In this document: in pieces, positions 31,071 to 39,581 of the stretch
Numbering within the stretch: position 1 is the first letter of the stretch
How the letters are laid out: each line of letters opens with the position of its first letter
Notes under the pieces: model-generated
The model's database searches: none
The model's input: the letters and a program-made list of their open reading frames with translations, nothing else
Told to the model about the DNA's origin: nothing
DNA from: Natronospirillum operosum
Lineage (GTDB): Bacteria > Pseudomonadota > Gammaproteobacteria > Pseudomonadales > Natronospirillaceae
Assembly (NCBI RefSeq): GCF_004768465.1
Contig: NZ_SRMF01000002.1
Coordinates: 456,401 to 520,400, forward strand
Direction: 5' to 3'
Length of the DNA stretch: 64,000 nucleotides
Position numbers and translations under genes: made by a program

Positions 31071-31108
31071 AGGACGACTGCCAGCAGCCACTAACCCAGA
31101 AACCAGCA

Positions 31109-31196
31109 CAGTAGACAGTAGACTGTCGACAGTGAAGGTTTGACAACCTTGAGTGGTCAGGCTGCGACATTACTGTCTTCTGTGCACTGTCTACTG
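31109..31196. repeat. Second inverted repeat built on CAGTAGACAGT
   Basis: CAGTAGACAGT (31109-31119) is the exact reverse complement of ACTGTCTACTG (31186-31196). Around them are further partial copies of GTAGAC and CTGTCGAC, including ACTGTCGACAGT, itself a perfect 12-bp palindrome at 31123-31134. The pattern looks like a decayed extragenic repeat family rather than an operator. Confidence 0.5.
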
Positions 31197-31234
31197 TCGA
31201 CTTTCAACTCAACAACCGATCAATTTTAAATCAC

Positions 31235-31267
31235 TTGTAAACACCATTAACCCTGTAATAGAGACAA
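31235..31267 (+). promoter_or_regulatory. Degenerate BirA-type operator before bioMNY
   Basis: TTGTAAACA (31235-31243) matches eight of nine bases of the left BirA half-site TTGTAAACC. After 15 bases comes TAGAGACAA, which keeps only the final ACAA of the right half-site. BirA represses biotin genes in many proteobacteria. Half of the site is good and half is poor, so the call is tentative. Confidence 0.35.
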
Positions 31268-31319
31268 CCCACCAACTGCCCCCTTACAATCCCCTCATCA
31301 TGAATTGTCAGGACCCGTG

Positions 31320-32066
31320 ATGAGCACTGCCAGCCCTGTTATTGAACTCGATCAGGTCAGCCTGTCACGCGACGGTGTGCAGGTACTGACTGAGCTGTCC
31401 CTGCGCCTGGACCAGTCGCGCATTGGTCTGATCGGGCACAATGGCTCGGGCAAGAGTTCGCTGGTGCGCCTGCTCAACGGGCTGCTGCCGTCGGACACCG
31501 GCCGGGTCAGTGTGCACGGGCAGGACCCGGGGCGCGGGCCGGAGGCCATGGCGGCGACGGTGGGGTTCATCTTCCAGAATCCGGATCACCAGTTGATCTT
31601 CCCCACCGTGATCGAGGAACTGACCTTCGGACTGCGCAATCAGGGCTGTTCAGTCTCTGGCGCTACCGAGCAGGCGCTGGCGCTGCTGCGCGCCCATGGC
31701 CACGAGGACTGGGCCGAGCGCCCGGTGCACAGTCTGTCCGAAGGCCAGAAACAACTGGTCTGCATCTTCGCCGTCCTGCTGCTCGAACCTGGCCTGCTGA
31801 TTCTCGACGAGCCCTTTTCCGCCCTTGATCTGCCCACCCGCTTTCGCCTGCTGGAACTGCTGCACGGACTGCCGCAGCAGATCCTGATGATCAGTCATGA
31901 ACTGGATACCCTGGCCGACTTCGACCGCCTGATCTGGCTGGAAGACGGCCGCGTCAGAGCCGACGGCACACCGGATACTGTGCTTTCCGCCTACCAGGCG
32001 GATGCACGGGAACGGGCGCGCAGCCTTCGGCTCGGACGCATGCAGCCGCAGGCGTCCGAGGCATGA
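31320..32066 (+). CDS. bioM: Biotin ECF transporter ATPase BioM
   Basis: A 248-residue ATPase of the energy-coupling-factor type. Walker A GHNGSGKSS is near residue 39, FIFQNPDHQLIFPTVIEEL carries the Q-loop as in ECF ATPases, LSEGQKQ is the signature and LLILDEPFSALD is Walker B. AGGA lies six bases before the ATG at 31320. Its stop overlaps the bioN start (ATGA). With BioN and BioY it makes the three-part biotin importer BioMNY. Confidence 0.92.
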   Translation: MSTASPVIELDQVSLSRDGVQVLTELSLRLDQSRIGLIGHNGSGKSSLVRLLNGLLPSDTGRVSVHGQDPGRGPEAMAATVGFIFQNPDHQLIFPTVIEELTFGLRNQGCSVSGATEQALALLRAHGHEDWAERPVHSLSEGQKQLVCIFAVLLLEPGLLILDEPFSALDLPTRFRLLELLHGLPQQILMISHELDTLADFDRLIWLEDGRVRADGTPDTVLSAYQADARERARSLRLGRMQPQASEA

Positions 32067-32728
32067 TCAGCCTTTATCTGGGTCAGCAGAGCTGGCTGCA
32101 TCGCCGCCCTGCCGGGCTGAAACTGCTGTCTCTCGCTGCCATCAGCATTGGCCTGTACTTCGTCAGCCATCCTTTCTGGATGCTCGCCGCGCTGCTGGCC
32201 GTATTGGCGCTCTATGCCTCCGTGGGCCGCCAGGCACTGCGTCAACTGCGCCTGCTGCGACCCCTGCTGTTTCTGTTCGCCATCATGTTTCTGGTGCAGT
32301 GGTGGTCCGTCGGTCTGGCCGCCGGCCTGACGCTGGTGCTGCGCATGAGCACCCTGGTGCTGCTGGCCAACCTGATCACCCTGACCACACGCATGGATGC
32401 CATGATGTCGGCCATCACACCCCTGCTGCTGCCCCTGCGTCTGGTCGGCACGGACCCGGCGCGCATCGCCTTCGCGGTCGCCCTGGTCATCCGCTTTATA
32501 CCCGTGCTGCTGGCCCAGTTGCACGGACTTAAGGAGGCCTGGACCGTGCGCGGCGGCGGCCGGCAGGTCTGGCGCCTGGCCATTCCGATGACCATTCAGG
32601 CCATCCGCATGTCCGACCATGTGGCCGAGGCCCTGGCCGCCAGAGGCGGCATTCAGACCTCGCCGGGCCATGCAACCCACTCATCCCGTTCCCACTCATC
32701 TGCAAAGGAGTCCCACAGTGAAGGATAA
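32063..32728 (+). CDS. bioN: Biotin ECF transporter transmembrane (T) component BioN
   Basis: A 221-residue membrane protein that couples the ATPase to the substrate-binding subunit. It has about five helices and the coupling motifs TVRGGG and AARGGI, which correspond to the two Ala-Arg-Gly motifs of T components. The gene overlaps bioM by four bases and bioY by 11, so translation is coupled. BioN is longer at its C-terminus than needed for the last motif, ending in a serine/histidine-rich tail that is likely tolerated because it is shared with the bioY ribosome-site region. Confidence 0.88.
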   Translation: MISLYLGQQSWLHRRPAGLKLLSLAAISIGLYFVSHPFWMLAALLAVLALYASVGRQALRQLRLLRPLLFLFAIMFLVQWWSVGLAAGLTLVLRMSTLVLLANLITLTTRMDAMMSAITPLLLPLRLVGTDPARIAFAVALVIRFIPVLLAQLHGLKEAWTVRGGGRQVWRLAIPMTIQAIRMSDHVAEALAARGGIQTSPGHATHSSRSHSSAKESHSEG

Positions 32729-33269
32729 ATCACTGGTTCAGATCGCCCTCTACGCCGCCCTGGTGGCTGCACTCGGTTTTATTCCACCCGTTCCGTTCGC
32801 CTTCGGAGTGCCCATTACCGCCCAGACTCTGGGGGTGATGCTGGCCGGCGTTATGCTGGGTCCCTGGCGCGGCGCCCTGTCGATGCTGCTGCTGGTGTTC
32901 GTGGTCTCCCTCGGGGCACCGCTGCTGGCCGGCGGGCGCGGCGGGTTGGGCGTACTGGCAGGCCCTACAGTCGGCTTCTTTCTGGGCTGGCCGGTGGCCG
33001 CCTTCTTTGCCGGTCTGGTAGCGCAGAAACTGCAGCGCCTGCCGCTGCTGGCAGCCACCGCCATCGGCGCCTTCACCGGCGGCATCCTGGTGCTGTACAT
33101 CTGCGGCATCATCGGCTTCAAGCTGGTCACCGGCAACAACTGGGCGAACAGCACCCTGACCATGGCCGTGTTCATTCCGGGCGACCTGATCAAGGTGGCC
33201 ATCACCTGCCTGGTGGCCCAGGCTGTCTACAAGGGTCTGCCCGGCGCCGTGGCGACGCGACAGCCCTGA
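32718..33269 (+). CDS. bioY: Biotin-binding ECF S component BioY
   Basis: A 183-residue membrane protein that binds biotin. GFIPPVPFAFGVPITAQTLGVMLAGVMLGPWRGALS is the hallmark of BioY, and LGAPLLAGGRGGLGVLAGPTVGFFLGWP continues it. The start is GTG at 32718, seven bases after AAAGGAG, inside the end of bioN. It is the last gene of bioMNY and is followed by a strong terminator. No bio biosynthesis genes are in the window. Confidence 0.95.
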   Translation: MKDKSLVQIALYAALVAALGFIPPVPFAFGVPITAQTLGVMLAGVMLGPWRGALSMLLLVFVVSLGAPLLAGGRGGLGVLAGPTVGFFLGWPVAAFFAGLVAQKLQRLPLLAATAIGAFTGGILVLYICGIIGFKLVTGNNWANSTLTMAVFIPGDLIKVAITCLVAQAVYKGLPGAVATRQP

Positions 33270-33280
33270 GTTATTCCCAC

Positions 33281-33309
33281 AAAAAACCCGGCCAGGGCCG
33301 GGTTTTTTT
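33281..33309. terminator. Bidirectional terminator between bioY and pyk
   Basis: AAAAAACCCGGCC-AGG-GCCGGGTTTTTTT: a 7-bp GC stem with three-base loop, flanked by A and T runs, so it can end transcription from both convergent genes. Confidence 0.93.
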
Positions 33310-33322
33310 GCTCAGATCGAAC

Positions 33323-34738
33323 TCAGACCCGATGCACGGACAGGCTGTTGGTCGAGCCTCTGGCCACCAGAGCACCCGATACCACCACAATCTTGTCACC
33401 GGGCTTGGCCAGACCAGCGGCCACAACCCGCTTCTTGGCTTCGGCAAACAGGGTATCCGAGTCCTGAAACTCGGCGACCAGCTCCGAGGTCACCCCCTTG
33501 GTCAGGCAGAGTTGCTGCAGTGTCTTGTTCTCGGTGGTCAGGGCCAGCATGGGTGCCTTGGGGAAATACTTGCGCACCGAGCGGACCGATTTGCCGGCAA
33601 ATGAAGACACCACTATGGCGCGCGCCTGCAGCGCAGTAGCCACGTCGACTGCGGAGCGGCAGATCGACTCGGTCACCGCCAGATCTCCGGTCAGGTGCTC
33701 CACATGATCCGGGCGCCACTGGTCCATGTCGGTATCCGTGCGTTCGCAGATCTGCGCCATGATACGGACCGATTCCACCGGGTAATCACCCTTGGCGGAC
33801 TCGCCGGACAGCATGACGGCATCGGTGCCATCCAGAATGGCATTGCTGACATCGCCGGCTTCGGCGCGGGTCGGGCGCGGATTCTTGATCATGGAGTCCA
33901 GCAACTGGGTAGCCGTGATCACCGGCTTGCGCACCAGGTTGCACTTACGGATCATCATCTTCTGCGCGAAGATGACGTTCTCGACCGGAATTTCCACACC
34001 CAGGTCACCACGGGCCACCATGATACCGTCAGATGCTTCGAGAATTTCGTCGAAGTTGTCGATACCTTCCTGGTTCTCGATCTTGGAAATGATGCGGATA
34101 TTGTCGCCGCCATTGGCGCGCAAGTGCGCCCGAATCTCTTCCACATCGGAGGCCTTGCGAATGAAGGAGGCCGCCACAAAGTCGACATCCTGCTCGCAGC
34201 CGAACACCAGATCACGGCGGTCCTTGTCCGACAGGGCGGGCAGGCTGACGCTGACGCCCGGCAGGTTGACGCCCTTCTTGTTGCCCAGTTCACCATTGTT
34301 CAATACTTCGCAGACCACATCACCGCCCTTGATTTCGGTGACGCGCAGTTCCAGCAGGCCGTCATCCAGCAGCACGATGTTGCCCGGTTTCAGATCCCGG
34401 TTCAGGTGCTCATAGGTCACGGCGACACGGGTCGAATCGCCCACCACGGTCTGATCCGTGGTCAGGGTAAAGGACTGCCCCGTCTTCAGATTGACGGCAC
34501 CGCCGGTCACTTCCATGGTGCGGATTTCAGGACCCTTGGTATCCAGCAGGATGGCGATGTTGCGACCGGTTTCCGCCGCCACTTCGCGAGCAACCTGAAT
34601 ACGCGCCCCATGCTCGTCAAAGTCGCCATGTGAGAAGTTCAGACGCATTACGTCCATACCTGCATTGGCCAGGCCGGTGAGAATGGCTTTGTCTTCTGAA
34701 GCGGGGCCGACAGTACAGACTATTTTTGTCTTGCGCAT
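33323..34738 (-). CDS. pyk: Pyruvate kinase
   Basis: A 471-residue glycolytic enzyme that converts phosphoenolpyruvate and ADP to pyruvate and [14 protein letters not shown] at the start, MRLNFSHG, the active-site lysine region [23 protein letters not shown] and the [16 protein letters not shown] signature are intact. The C-terminal allosteric domain ends in [19 protein letters not shown]. The length fits the PykF type of enzymes. An extended -10 promoter is seen about 90 bases upstream. It is convergent with bioMNY. Confidence 0.97.
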   Translation of the reverse strand: MRKTKIVCTVGPASEDKAILTGLANAGMDVMRLNFSHGDFDEHGARIQVAREVAAETGRNIAILLDTKGPEIRTMEVTGGAVNLKTGQSFTLTTDQTVVGDSTRVAVTYEHLNRDLKPGNIVLLDDGLLELRVTEIKGGDVVCEVLNNGELGNKKGVNLPGVSVSLPALSDKDRRDLVFGCEQDVDFVAASFIRKASDVEEIRAHLRANGGDNIRIISKIENQEGIDNFDEILEASDGIMVARGDLGVEIPVENVIFAQKMMIRKCNLVRKPVITATQLLDSMIKNPRPTRAEAGDVSNAILDGTDAVMLSGESAKGDYPVESVRIMAQICERTDTDMDQWRPDHVEHLTGDLAVTESICRSAVDVATALQARAIVVSSFAGKSVRSVRKYFPKAPMLALTTENKTLQQLCLTKGVTSELVAEFQDSDTLFAEAKKRVVAAGLAKPGDKIVVVSGALVARGSTNSLSVHRV

Positions 34739-34826
34739 GATTGAAACTGCTCCTTGGTCCGTCGTGTGGTGAGGGCGGGCTGTAATTCTACTACATAATT
34801 ATCATTGAACCAGCCGGAATTTCGTT

Positions 34827-34835
34827 ATTATACCA
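34827..34835 (-). promoter_or_regulatory. Extended -10 promoter for pyk
   Basis: Read leftward, TGGTATAAT is a perfect TGnTATAAT box, about 88 bases before the pyk ATG. A good -35 at 17 bases is missing. It lies in the 157-bp spacer between the ABC1-kinase gene and pyk. Confidence 0.5.
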
Positions 34836-34895
34836 CAACAGGAAATGCAATTCGCTTTTCATTTGCTGGCCGCGCGCCGCCGATACCGGTTCCGC

Positions 34896-36263
34896 TCAGG
34901 CAGTGGAAGAGCCTGCCGAACGCGACCGGGCGTCATCCTGCGCGGCGGCATCGTCAACCAGCCAGCGGCGCAGCGGGCGCAGGTCGACCTGGGCCTGCAG
35001 ACGGCAGGCCAGCAGATAGAGGCCGGCCAGTTTGCGGTGCAGGAACAGCGCATCCATCGGCGGTGAATGCCAGTACCCCTGTTCAAGGCTCAGGGCCATG
35101 CCCTGCTGGCGTATGCGCTGAGCAATGTCCGAACGGGAGAAATCATACACCCCTTCGTGCCGCAGGGGTTCAGTCGCAATCCGGAACAGCGCCAGCACCG
35201 CATCACGCTGGGCCGGCGTTATGGCCTGCCCGAAATAGCCGATCTGGCAGGCGGCATCGGCCATTGCCGCCGCGTCATCATCCAACGCTGCCGTCAGCAG
35301 GGCCCGATAACCGGAGACCACAGGGGCGCCATAATCGCGGGTGGCCCCGAAGTCGAGCAGCACCAGGTGCCGGGCGCTGGCGTCGTAAAGAAAATTGGCG
35401 AAATTGGGGTCGGTCTGCACGCAGTTGAATTCGAACAGCTCGCGGAACAGTAGTTCCAGCAGCCAGCGGACGGCTTCGTTGCGTACCGTGGCCGGAGAAT
35501 GCACCAGTCGATCAACCGGCTCACCGCTCAGCCACGGCATGGCCAGCACCCGTTCGGTACTGAGACCGGTGTCGACTGTGGGCACCACCAGGTGCGGGTC
35601 GCGCTCGAGCCAGGCCGCATAGCGGGTCATGGCCGCCGCTTCCTGACCATAGTCGGCTTCAGCATGCAATTGCTGCTTGGCTTCCGCCAGCAACGGCGCC
35701 AGATCAAGACCGGCGGGTACCAGGCGAGTCAGACGCAACAGGGTGGCGACATTGTCGATATCACTGTCGATGCTGCGCGCCACGCCCGGATACTGCACCT
35801 TGATGGCCAGGGCACGGCCGTCATGTGTGACGGCGCGATGGACCTGCCCGATCGAGGCGGCAGCCATGGGCCGGAAATTGAAATCGGCAAACTGGTTCTG
35901 CCAGTCCGCCCCCCACTCGGCGGCGAGCACTGCACGCAATTGTGACCCCGGCATGGTATCCGCATCGGCGCGCAGTCTGTCCAGCAGGACGGACAGTTCG
36001 GCGGGCAGCAACTGGCCGGCATCCATCGACAGCAACTGGCCCAGCTTCATGGCGGCACCCCGCAACTGGGCCATTTCGGTTGCCACCCGCGACAGATTGC
36101 CGGGCGTCAGCATCAGGTCACGCAGCGCCGGACGTTCCCGGCTGATCAGTCGTCTGGCCCCCGCGGACATCACCCCACCGGCCATACCGGTGGCAAGACG
36201 TCCCATCTGGCCCAGGCGACCCAGGCGTGAACTTCTGACTCTGCTGGCACGTTCTGTACCCAC
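34896..36263 (-). CDS. ABC1/UbiB-like (ADCK family) atypical kinase
   Basis: A roughly 455-residue protein kinase-like fold protein. It shows the family KxGQ motif in AAMKLGQLLSMDAGQLLP, the alanine-rich loop PMAAASIGQVHRA, the lysine in ALAIKVQYPGV, EADYGQEA, and the metal-binding VLLDFGATRDY. UbiB itself aids ubiquinone synthesis and has C-terminal membrane helices; none are obvious here, so this is a paralogue of the ADCK3/YP_ soluble type. GTG at 36263 has GGGGAG ten bases upstream; a TTG at 36281 is an alternative. It follows the chemoreceptor gene by 62 bp on the same strand. Confidence 0.85.
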   Translation of the reverse strand: MGTERASRVRSSRLGRLGQMGRLATGMAGGVMSAGARRLISRERPALRDLMLTPGNLSRVATEMAQLRGAAMKLGQLLSMDAGQLLPAELSVLLDRLRADADTMPGSQLRAVLAAEWGADWQNQFADFNFRPMAAASIGQVHRAVTHDGRALAIKVQYPGVARSIDSDIDNVATLLRLTRLVPAGLDLAPLLAEAKQQLHAEADYGQEAAAMTRYAAWLERDPHLVVPTVDTGLSTERVLAMPWLSGEPVDRLVHSPATVRNEAVRWLLELLFRELFEFNCVQTDPNFANFLYDASARHLVLLDFGATRDYGAPVVSGYRALLTAALDDDAAAMADAACQIGYFGQAITPAQRDAVLALFRIATEPLRHEGVYDFSRSDIAQRIRQQGMALSLEQGYWHSPPMDALFLHRKLAGLYLLACRLQAQVDLRPLRRWLVDDAAAQDDARSRSAGSSTA

Positions 36264-36325
36264 GGCGCTGACACTCCCCAAAAACTCGCATGCATTCAGG
36301 TCAGGTGTACGCGCTGCGCAGTCAC

Positions 36326-37852
36326 TCAGATCTGGAACTGCTCCACCTGGGCCCGGGTTTGACGCACCGCATCCCGAATGGTGCCCCCGTTGCGTGCAAT
36401 GACTTCGCCGAATTCGGCGTTGTCGCGCGCCAGGTCGTTGATACGGGTCACGCTGGAACTGACCGACTCGGTAACTCCCTCCTGTTCACGAGCATTCTCG
36501 GCAATCTCGGCGATCATGTCGGTGAGTTCCTGTACCTGACCCACCATGGTCTGGATCTCCGCGTTCACCTCCAGCGCTGTGGTCTGATTCTCCGAGGCCA
36601 GACCGGAGGCCTGCTCGGAAGCCTCGATGGCTTCATTGGCCGCCGCGCGCAAACGCTCGATCACGCTGCTGATCTGATCGGTGGATTCCGCCGACCGGTT
36701 GGCCAGGGTGCGCACCTCGTCGGCCACGACCGCAAAACCACGCCCCTGCTCACCGGCCCGCGCAGCTTCGATGGCCGCGTTCAGCGCCAGCAGGTTGGTC
36801 TGCTCGGCAATACCACGTATCACATCCAGCACGGTGCCGATCTCGTCGGTCAGGCTGGCCAGCTGATTGATGCGCTCGCGCGTCAACCCCATGTACTCGT
36901 TGACCTGCTCCGACTTGCGGGCCGACTCGCCTACCCGGTCTCCCGACTGGCTGGCGTCCCTGGCTACCTGCTGGGTCACTTCACTGACCCGCCCGGCGCG
37001 CTGCGACACCTCACTGGCAGACGCCGACAGCTCGTTGATGGCCGTCGCCACCTGGTCGGTTTCCGAGAGCTGTGTCTGCATGTTGTGTGACGCGCGCGCG
37101 CTTGACTGGGAAAACTCGTCGGCAATTTCGGCCAGTCCCAGCACCTGACTGCGGATGGTGCCAAACGCCTCAACCAGCGACCCGGACATGCTGTTGAGAT
37201 CCCGTGCCAGGCGACTGAATTCGTGCTTGCCGGACTCGTCAAAGTGCACATTCAACTGACGCCCGGCAAGGGCCCTAATGGGGCTGAACAGCCCCTCCAC
37301 CGCACGTTGTGCCGAGCGCCCGATAAAGAAGGACAGCGCCAGCGAGGCCAGGATGATCACGGAGGCAATCAGCATAACACCGCGGATAATCAGGCTGATC
37401 ACGCGCTCGATTTCCGCACTGGATACGGCCACCAGTTCATTGAGGATGTCATCCACTTCCACCATGGTGGCCTGAAAAGCGGGGAAGCTTTCACGACCGG
37501 CCGCAGGCCCTTCTTCCACTCGCAAGACTTCCCAGGCATCAGCAATTTCCTGCACCGCCCGCACAACCCGTTCCTGATCGCCGGCACCGGCTGTGGCCTG
37601 CAATGTTTCCAGCGCCACATCACCCTGCTCGCGAATCTGCTCCAGGGTCCGTGGGTCGAAACGGTTCAGATAATACTGCTGCCCGGCTATATTGAGGTTC
37701 TTCACCGCCACCGCACCGGGCAGCAACTGGTCCGGATAGTAGGCCGCCAGAGTGCCCGCGAGTTGCAATCCCGCCAGCACGATACCGCTGATGGCTACCA
37801 GAGCCACAATCTGTGCAATAAGCAGCGCCCGCATGCGCCCTATGATCGTCAT
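36326..37852 (-). CDS. Methyl-accepting chemotaxis protein
   Basis: A 508-residue chemoreceptor. Helices at about 10-32 and 155-178 flank a small periplasmic domain of about 120 residues. HAMP-like [18 protein letters not shown] follows, then the signalling coiled coil with tip [18 protein letters not shown] and [18 protein letters not shown]. No C-terminal CheR-binding pentapeptide. A convincing sigma-28 promoter lies about 108 bases upstream, so it should be expressed with the late flagellar regulon. The ligand is unknown. Confidence 0.93.
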   Translation of the reverse strand: MTIIGRMRALLIAQIVALVAISGIVLAGLQLAGTLAAYYPDQLLPGAVAVKNLNIAGQQYYLNRFDPRTLEQIREQGDVALETLQATAGAGDQERVVRAVQEIADAWEVLRVEEGPAAGRESFPAFQATMVEVDDILNELVAVSSAEIERVISLIIRGVMLIASVIILASLALSFFIGRSAQRAVEGLFSPIRALAGRQLNVHFDESGKHEFSRLARDLNSMSGSLVEAFGTIRSQVLGLAEIADEFSQSSARASHNMQTQLSETDQVATAINELSASASEVSQRAGRVSEVTQQVARDASQSGDRVGESARKSEQVNEYMGLTRERINQLASLTDEIGTVLDVIRGIAEQTNLLALNAAIEAARAGEQGRGFAVVADEVRTLANRSAESTDQISSVIERLRAAANEAIEASEQASGLASENQTTALEVNAEIQTMVGQVQELTDMIAEIAENAREQEGVTESVSSSVTRINDLARDNAEFGEVIARNGGTIRDAVRQTRAQVEQFQI

Positions 37853-38165
37853 CTGTTTCTCCCGTTAGAGGGGTGACGGTCCTTGTGATCGGTGTGTGTG
37901 GTAATCGGCGCTGCCTCTCCCGGGCAGTCAACCAGTATGCAAACAGGCTGGTTCTGCAATTATCGACTTTCTGGCTCGATTGTTTAGCCCCGGACCGGGA
38001 TTAACCGAAACCAGTCTGTCAACCTGAGGCACCGATGCCCATCCGGGCGTATAGCACTCTGCGCGGAATCAGCCAGAGTGCGCCTGCGATGGTTTGGCCA
38101 AGGCAAGGCCTGTATTGGGTTCGAGAGTCAATTGAAATAGACTCACAGACTCGACTGACTCGGCC
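37853..38165. other. 313-bp divergent spacer
   Basis: The left part is the leader and sigma-28 promoter of the chemoreceptor. From 37987 to 38165, upstream of the acetyltransferase gene, I see no gene, no good hairpin and no clear sigma-70 promoter. Confidence 0.6.
37960..37986 (-). promoter_or_regulatory. Sigma-28 (FliA) promoter for the chemoreceptor at 36326-37852
   Basis: Read leftward, TAAACAAT (37986-37979), exactly 11 bases, then GTCGATAA (37967-37960). The second box matches the consensus GCCGATAA at 7/8 and the first matches TAAAGTTT at 5/8. Position and spacing are as in flagellar-regulon chemoreceptor genes. Confidence 0.7.
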
Positions 38166-38807
38166 ATGCTCGCTATGACCACATCCGACACCACAGGCAA
38201 CAGCCCGGGCGCTGCAGCTGTCCGGCCGGTGCATCCGGCCGACCTGCCGCGGCTTTATCATATCTGCCTGCAAACCGCCGACGGCGGGCTGGCACCGACA
38301 ACCGACTTTCATGACCCGGATATCCCCGGCCTGATCTATATGGGCCCCTATGTGGCCTATGATCCACGCTGTGCCTTCACGCTCACGATTGACGGCCTGC
38401 CGCAGGGTTACATCGTCGGCACCAGAACCAGCCAGGGCCTGGCCGAATGGCAGCACCGCCACTGGTGGCCAACGGTACAGGCCAGGCGGACAGAGGCGAC
38501 CGCTCCGGTCTCCGAACTGGAAGCCGGCATGCGGGCGCTGATAGACGAGCCGCCGGCAGTACCGGCGGTGGCGAGCCGTTACCCGGCGCATCTGCATATC
38601 AACCTGCTGCCAGCCGCCCAGGGCGGGGGCAACGGAGGCCGCCTGATGCAGGCGTTCCTCGAGGCTCTGCGTGAACAGGCGGTATTCGGTGTACATCTGG
38701 TACTGAATGCAAAAAACAGCCGCGCGCAGGCCTTCTATCGCAAGCAGGGCTTTCGCGAGTGGGACAAGTCCGCACCGGGCAGCATCACCATGGTGCAGGA
38801 TCTCTGA
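38166..38807 (+). CDS. GNAT-family N-acetyltransferase
   Basis: A 213-residue acetyl-CoA-dependent transferase. VHPADLPRLYHICLQTA is the usual first strand-helix, and LHINLLPAAQGGGNGGRLMQAFLEAL gives the core with the acetyl-CoA pyrophosphate loop (QGGGNGGRL). HLVLNAKNSRAQAFYRKQGFREW is the C-terminal motif B. Related proteins are annotated as acetyltransferases next to amino-sugar genes. Its 3' end overlaps the nagB 3' end by 23 bases, convergently. The substrate is unknown. ATG at 38175 is an alternative start. Confidence 0.82.
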   Translation: MLAMTTSDTTGNSPGAAAVRPVHPADLPRLYHICLQTADGGLAPTTDFHDPDIPGLIYMGPYVAYDPRCAFTLTIDGLPQGYIVGTRTSQGLAEWQHRHWWPTVQARRTEATAPVSELEAGMRALIDEPPAVPAVASRYPAHLHINLLPAAQGGGNGGRLMQAFLEALREQAVFGVHLVLNAKNSRAQAFYRKQGFREWDKSAPGSITMVQDL

Positions 38808-39579
38808 CTAGAGCCCGGGCCTGCGCCTCCACATACTGATAGAAGGATTTCCGGGTCAGGTCGGCCGCCGCCGCTTCATCGAGCACCACGCAGACCGTCG
38901 GATGGAACTGCAGCGCGGAAGCGGGGCAGCGCGCCGCAACCGGCCCCTCTACCATGGTGGCCACGGCTTCCGCCTTGGCCTCGCCGGTGGCCAGCAACAA
39001 CACCTGCCGCGCTTCCATGATGGTGCCAATGCCCATGGTCAGGGCCAGTTGCGGCTGAAACTCGTCTGGCCGGAAATAGCGGGCGTTGGCCTCGACCGTG
39101 TCCGGAGTCAGGGTTTTTATCCGGGTCCGGCTGCCCAGGCTGGACATGGGTTCATTGAAGCCGATATGGCCATTACGGCCGATCCCCAGCAGTTGCAGGT
39201 CAACACCGCCCAGTTGCCGGATCAGGTTTTCGTAGTGCTGGCATTCAGCCTCCGGGTCGGCGGCAAGGCCGTCGGGCAGATGAGTCTGCTCCGGCAGCAC
39301 ATCGATATGGTTGAACAGCTTGTCCTGCATGAACCGGCGATAGCTCTGCGGGTGCTCCGGCCCCAGGCCCAGGTACTCATCCAGATTGCAGGTATGGCAG
39401 CGCGCAAAGCTCAGCCTGCCCTGCCGATACTGTTCAATCAGCAACTCATAGGTGGCCACCGGGGTGGCACCGGTGGCCAGCCCCAGCACCGAGTCGGGTT
39501 TCCGCTGCAGTTGGGCGGCCACACGGTCGGCCGCAAACTGCGCCACCTCGGCGGCCGTTCTCACAATAACTACCTGCAT
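38785..39579 (-). CDS. nagB: Glucosamine-6-phosphate deaminase NagB
   Basis: A 264-residue enzyme that converts glucosamine-6-phosphate to fructose-6-phosphate and ammonia, the last step of GlcNAc use. LGLATGATPVATYELL binds phosphate, NLDEYLGLGPEHPQSY carries the catalytic aspartate, and LLGIGRNGHIGFNEP the catalytic histidine. It lacks most of the allosteric C-terminus known in E. coli, consistent with the short 240-265-residue class. It begins two bases after nagA ends. It is the last gene of the kinase-nagR-nagA-nagB operon. Confidence 0.95.
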   Translation of the reverse strand: MQVVIVRTAAEVAQFAADRVAAQLQRKPDSVLGLATGATPVATYELLIEQYRQGRLSFARCHTCNLDEYLGLGPEHPQSYRRFMQDKLFNHIDVLPEQTHLPDGLAADPEAECQHYENLIRQLGGVDLQLLGIGRNGHIGFNEPMSSLGSRTRIKTLTPDTVEANARYFRPDEFQPQLALTMGIGTIMEARQVLLLATGEAKAEAVATMVEGPVAARCPASALQFHPTVCVVLDEAAAADLTRKSFYQYVEAQARALVRDPAPW

Positions 39580-39581
39580 GT

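Larger units (their letters stand above)
30952..31319. other. 368-bp structured spacer without a gene
   Basis: No ORF here has coding character. The spacer holds the inverted repeat at 30973-31070, a second repeat set at 31109-31196, an AT-rich stretch (about 31205-31260) suited to a promoter, and a BirA-like half-site. It separates the ABC exporter from bioMNY. Confidence 0.7.

Noticed and set aside
31109..31196. Possible CRISPR-like repeats
   Set aside because: The units are short, inverted and irregular, with no spacers of even length and no cas genes.
38019..38696. 225-codon frame opposite the acetyltransferase
   Set aside because: The plus-strand frame has clear GNAT motifs. The opposite frame has none.
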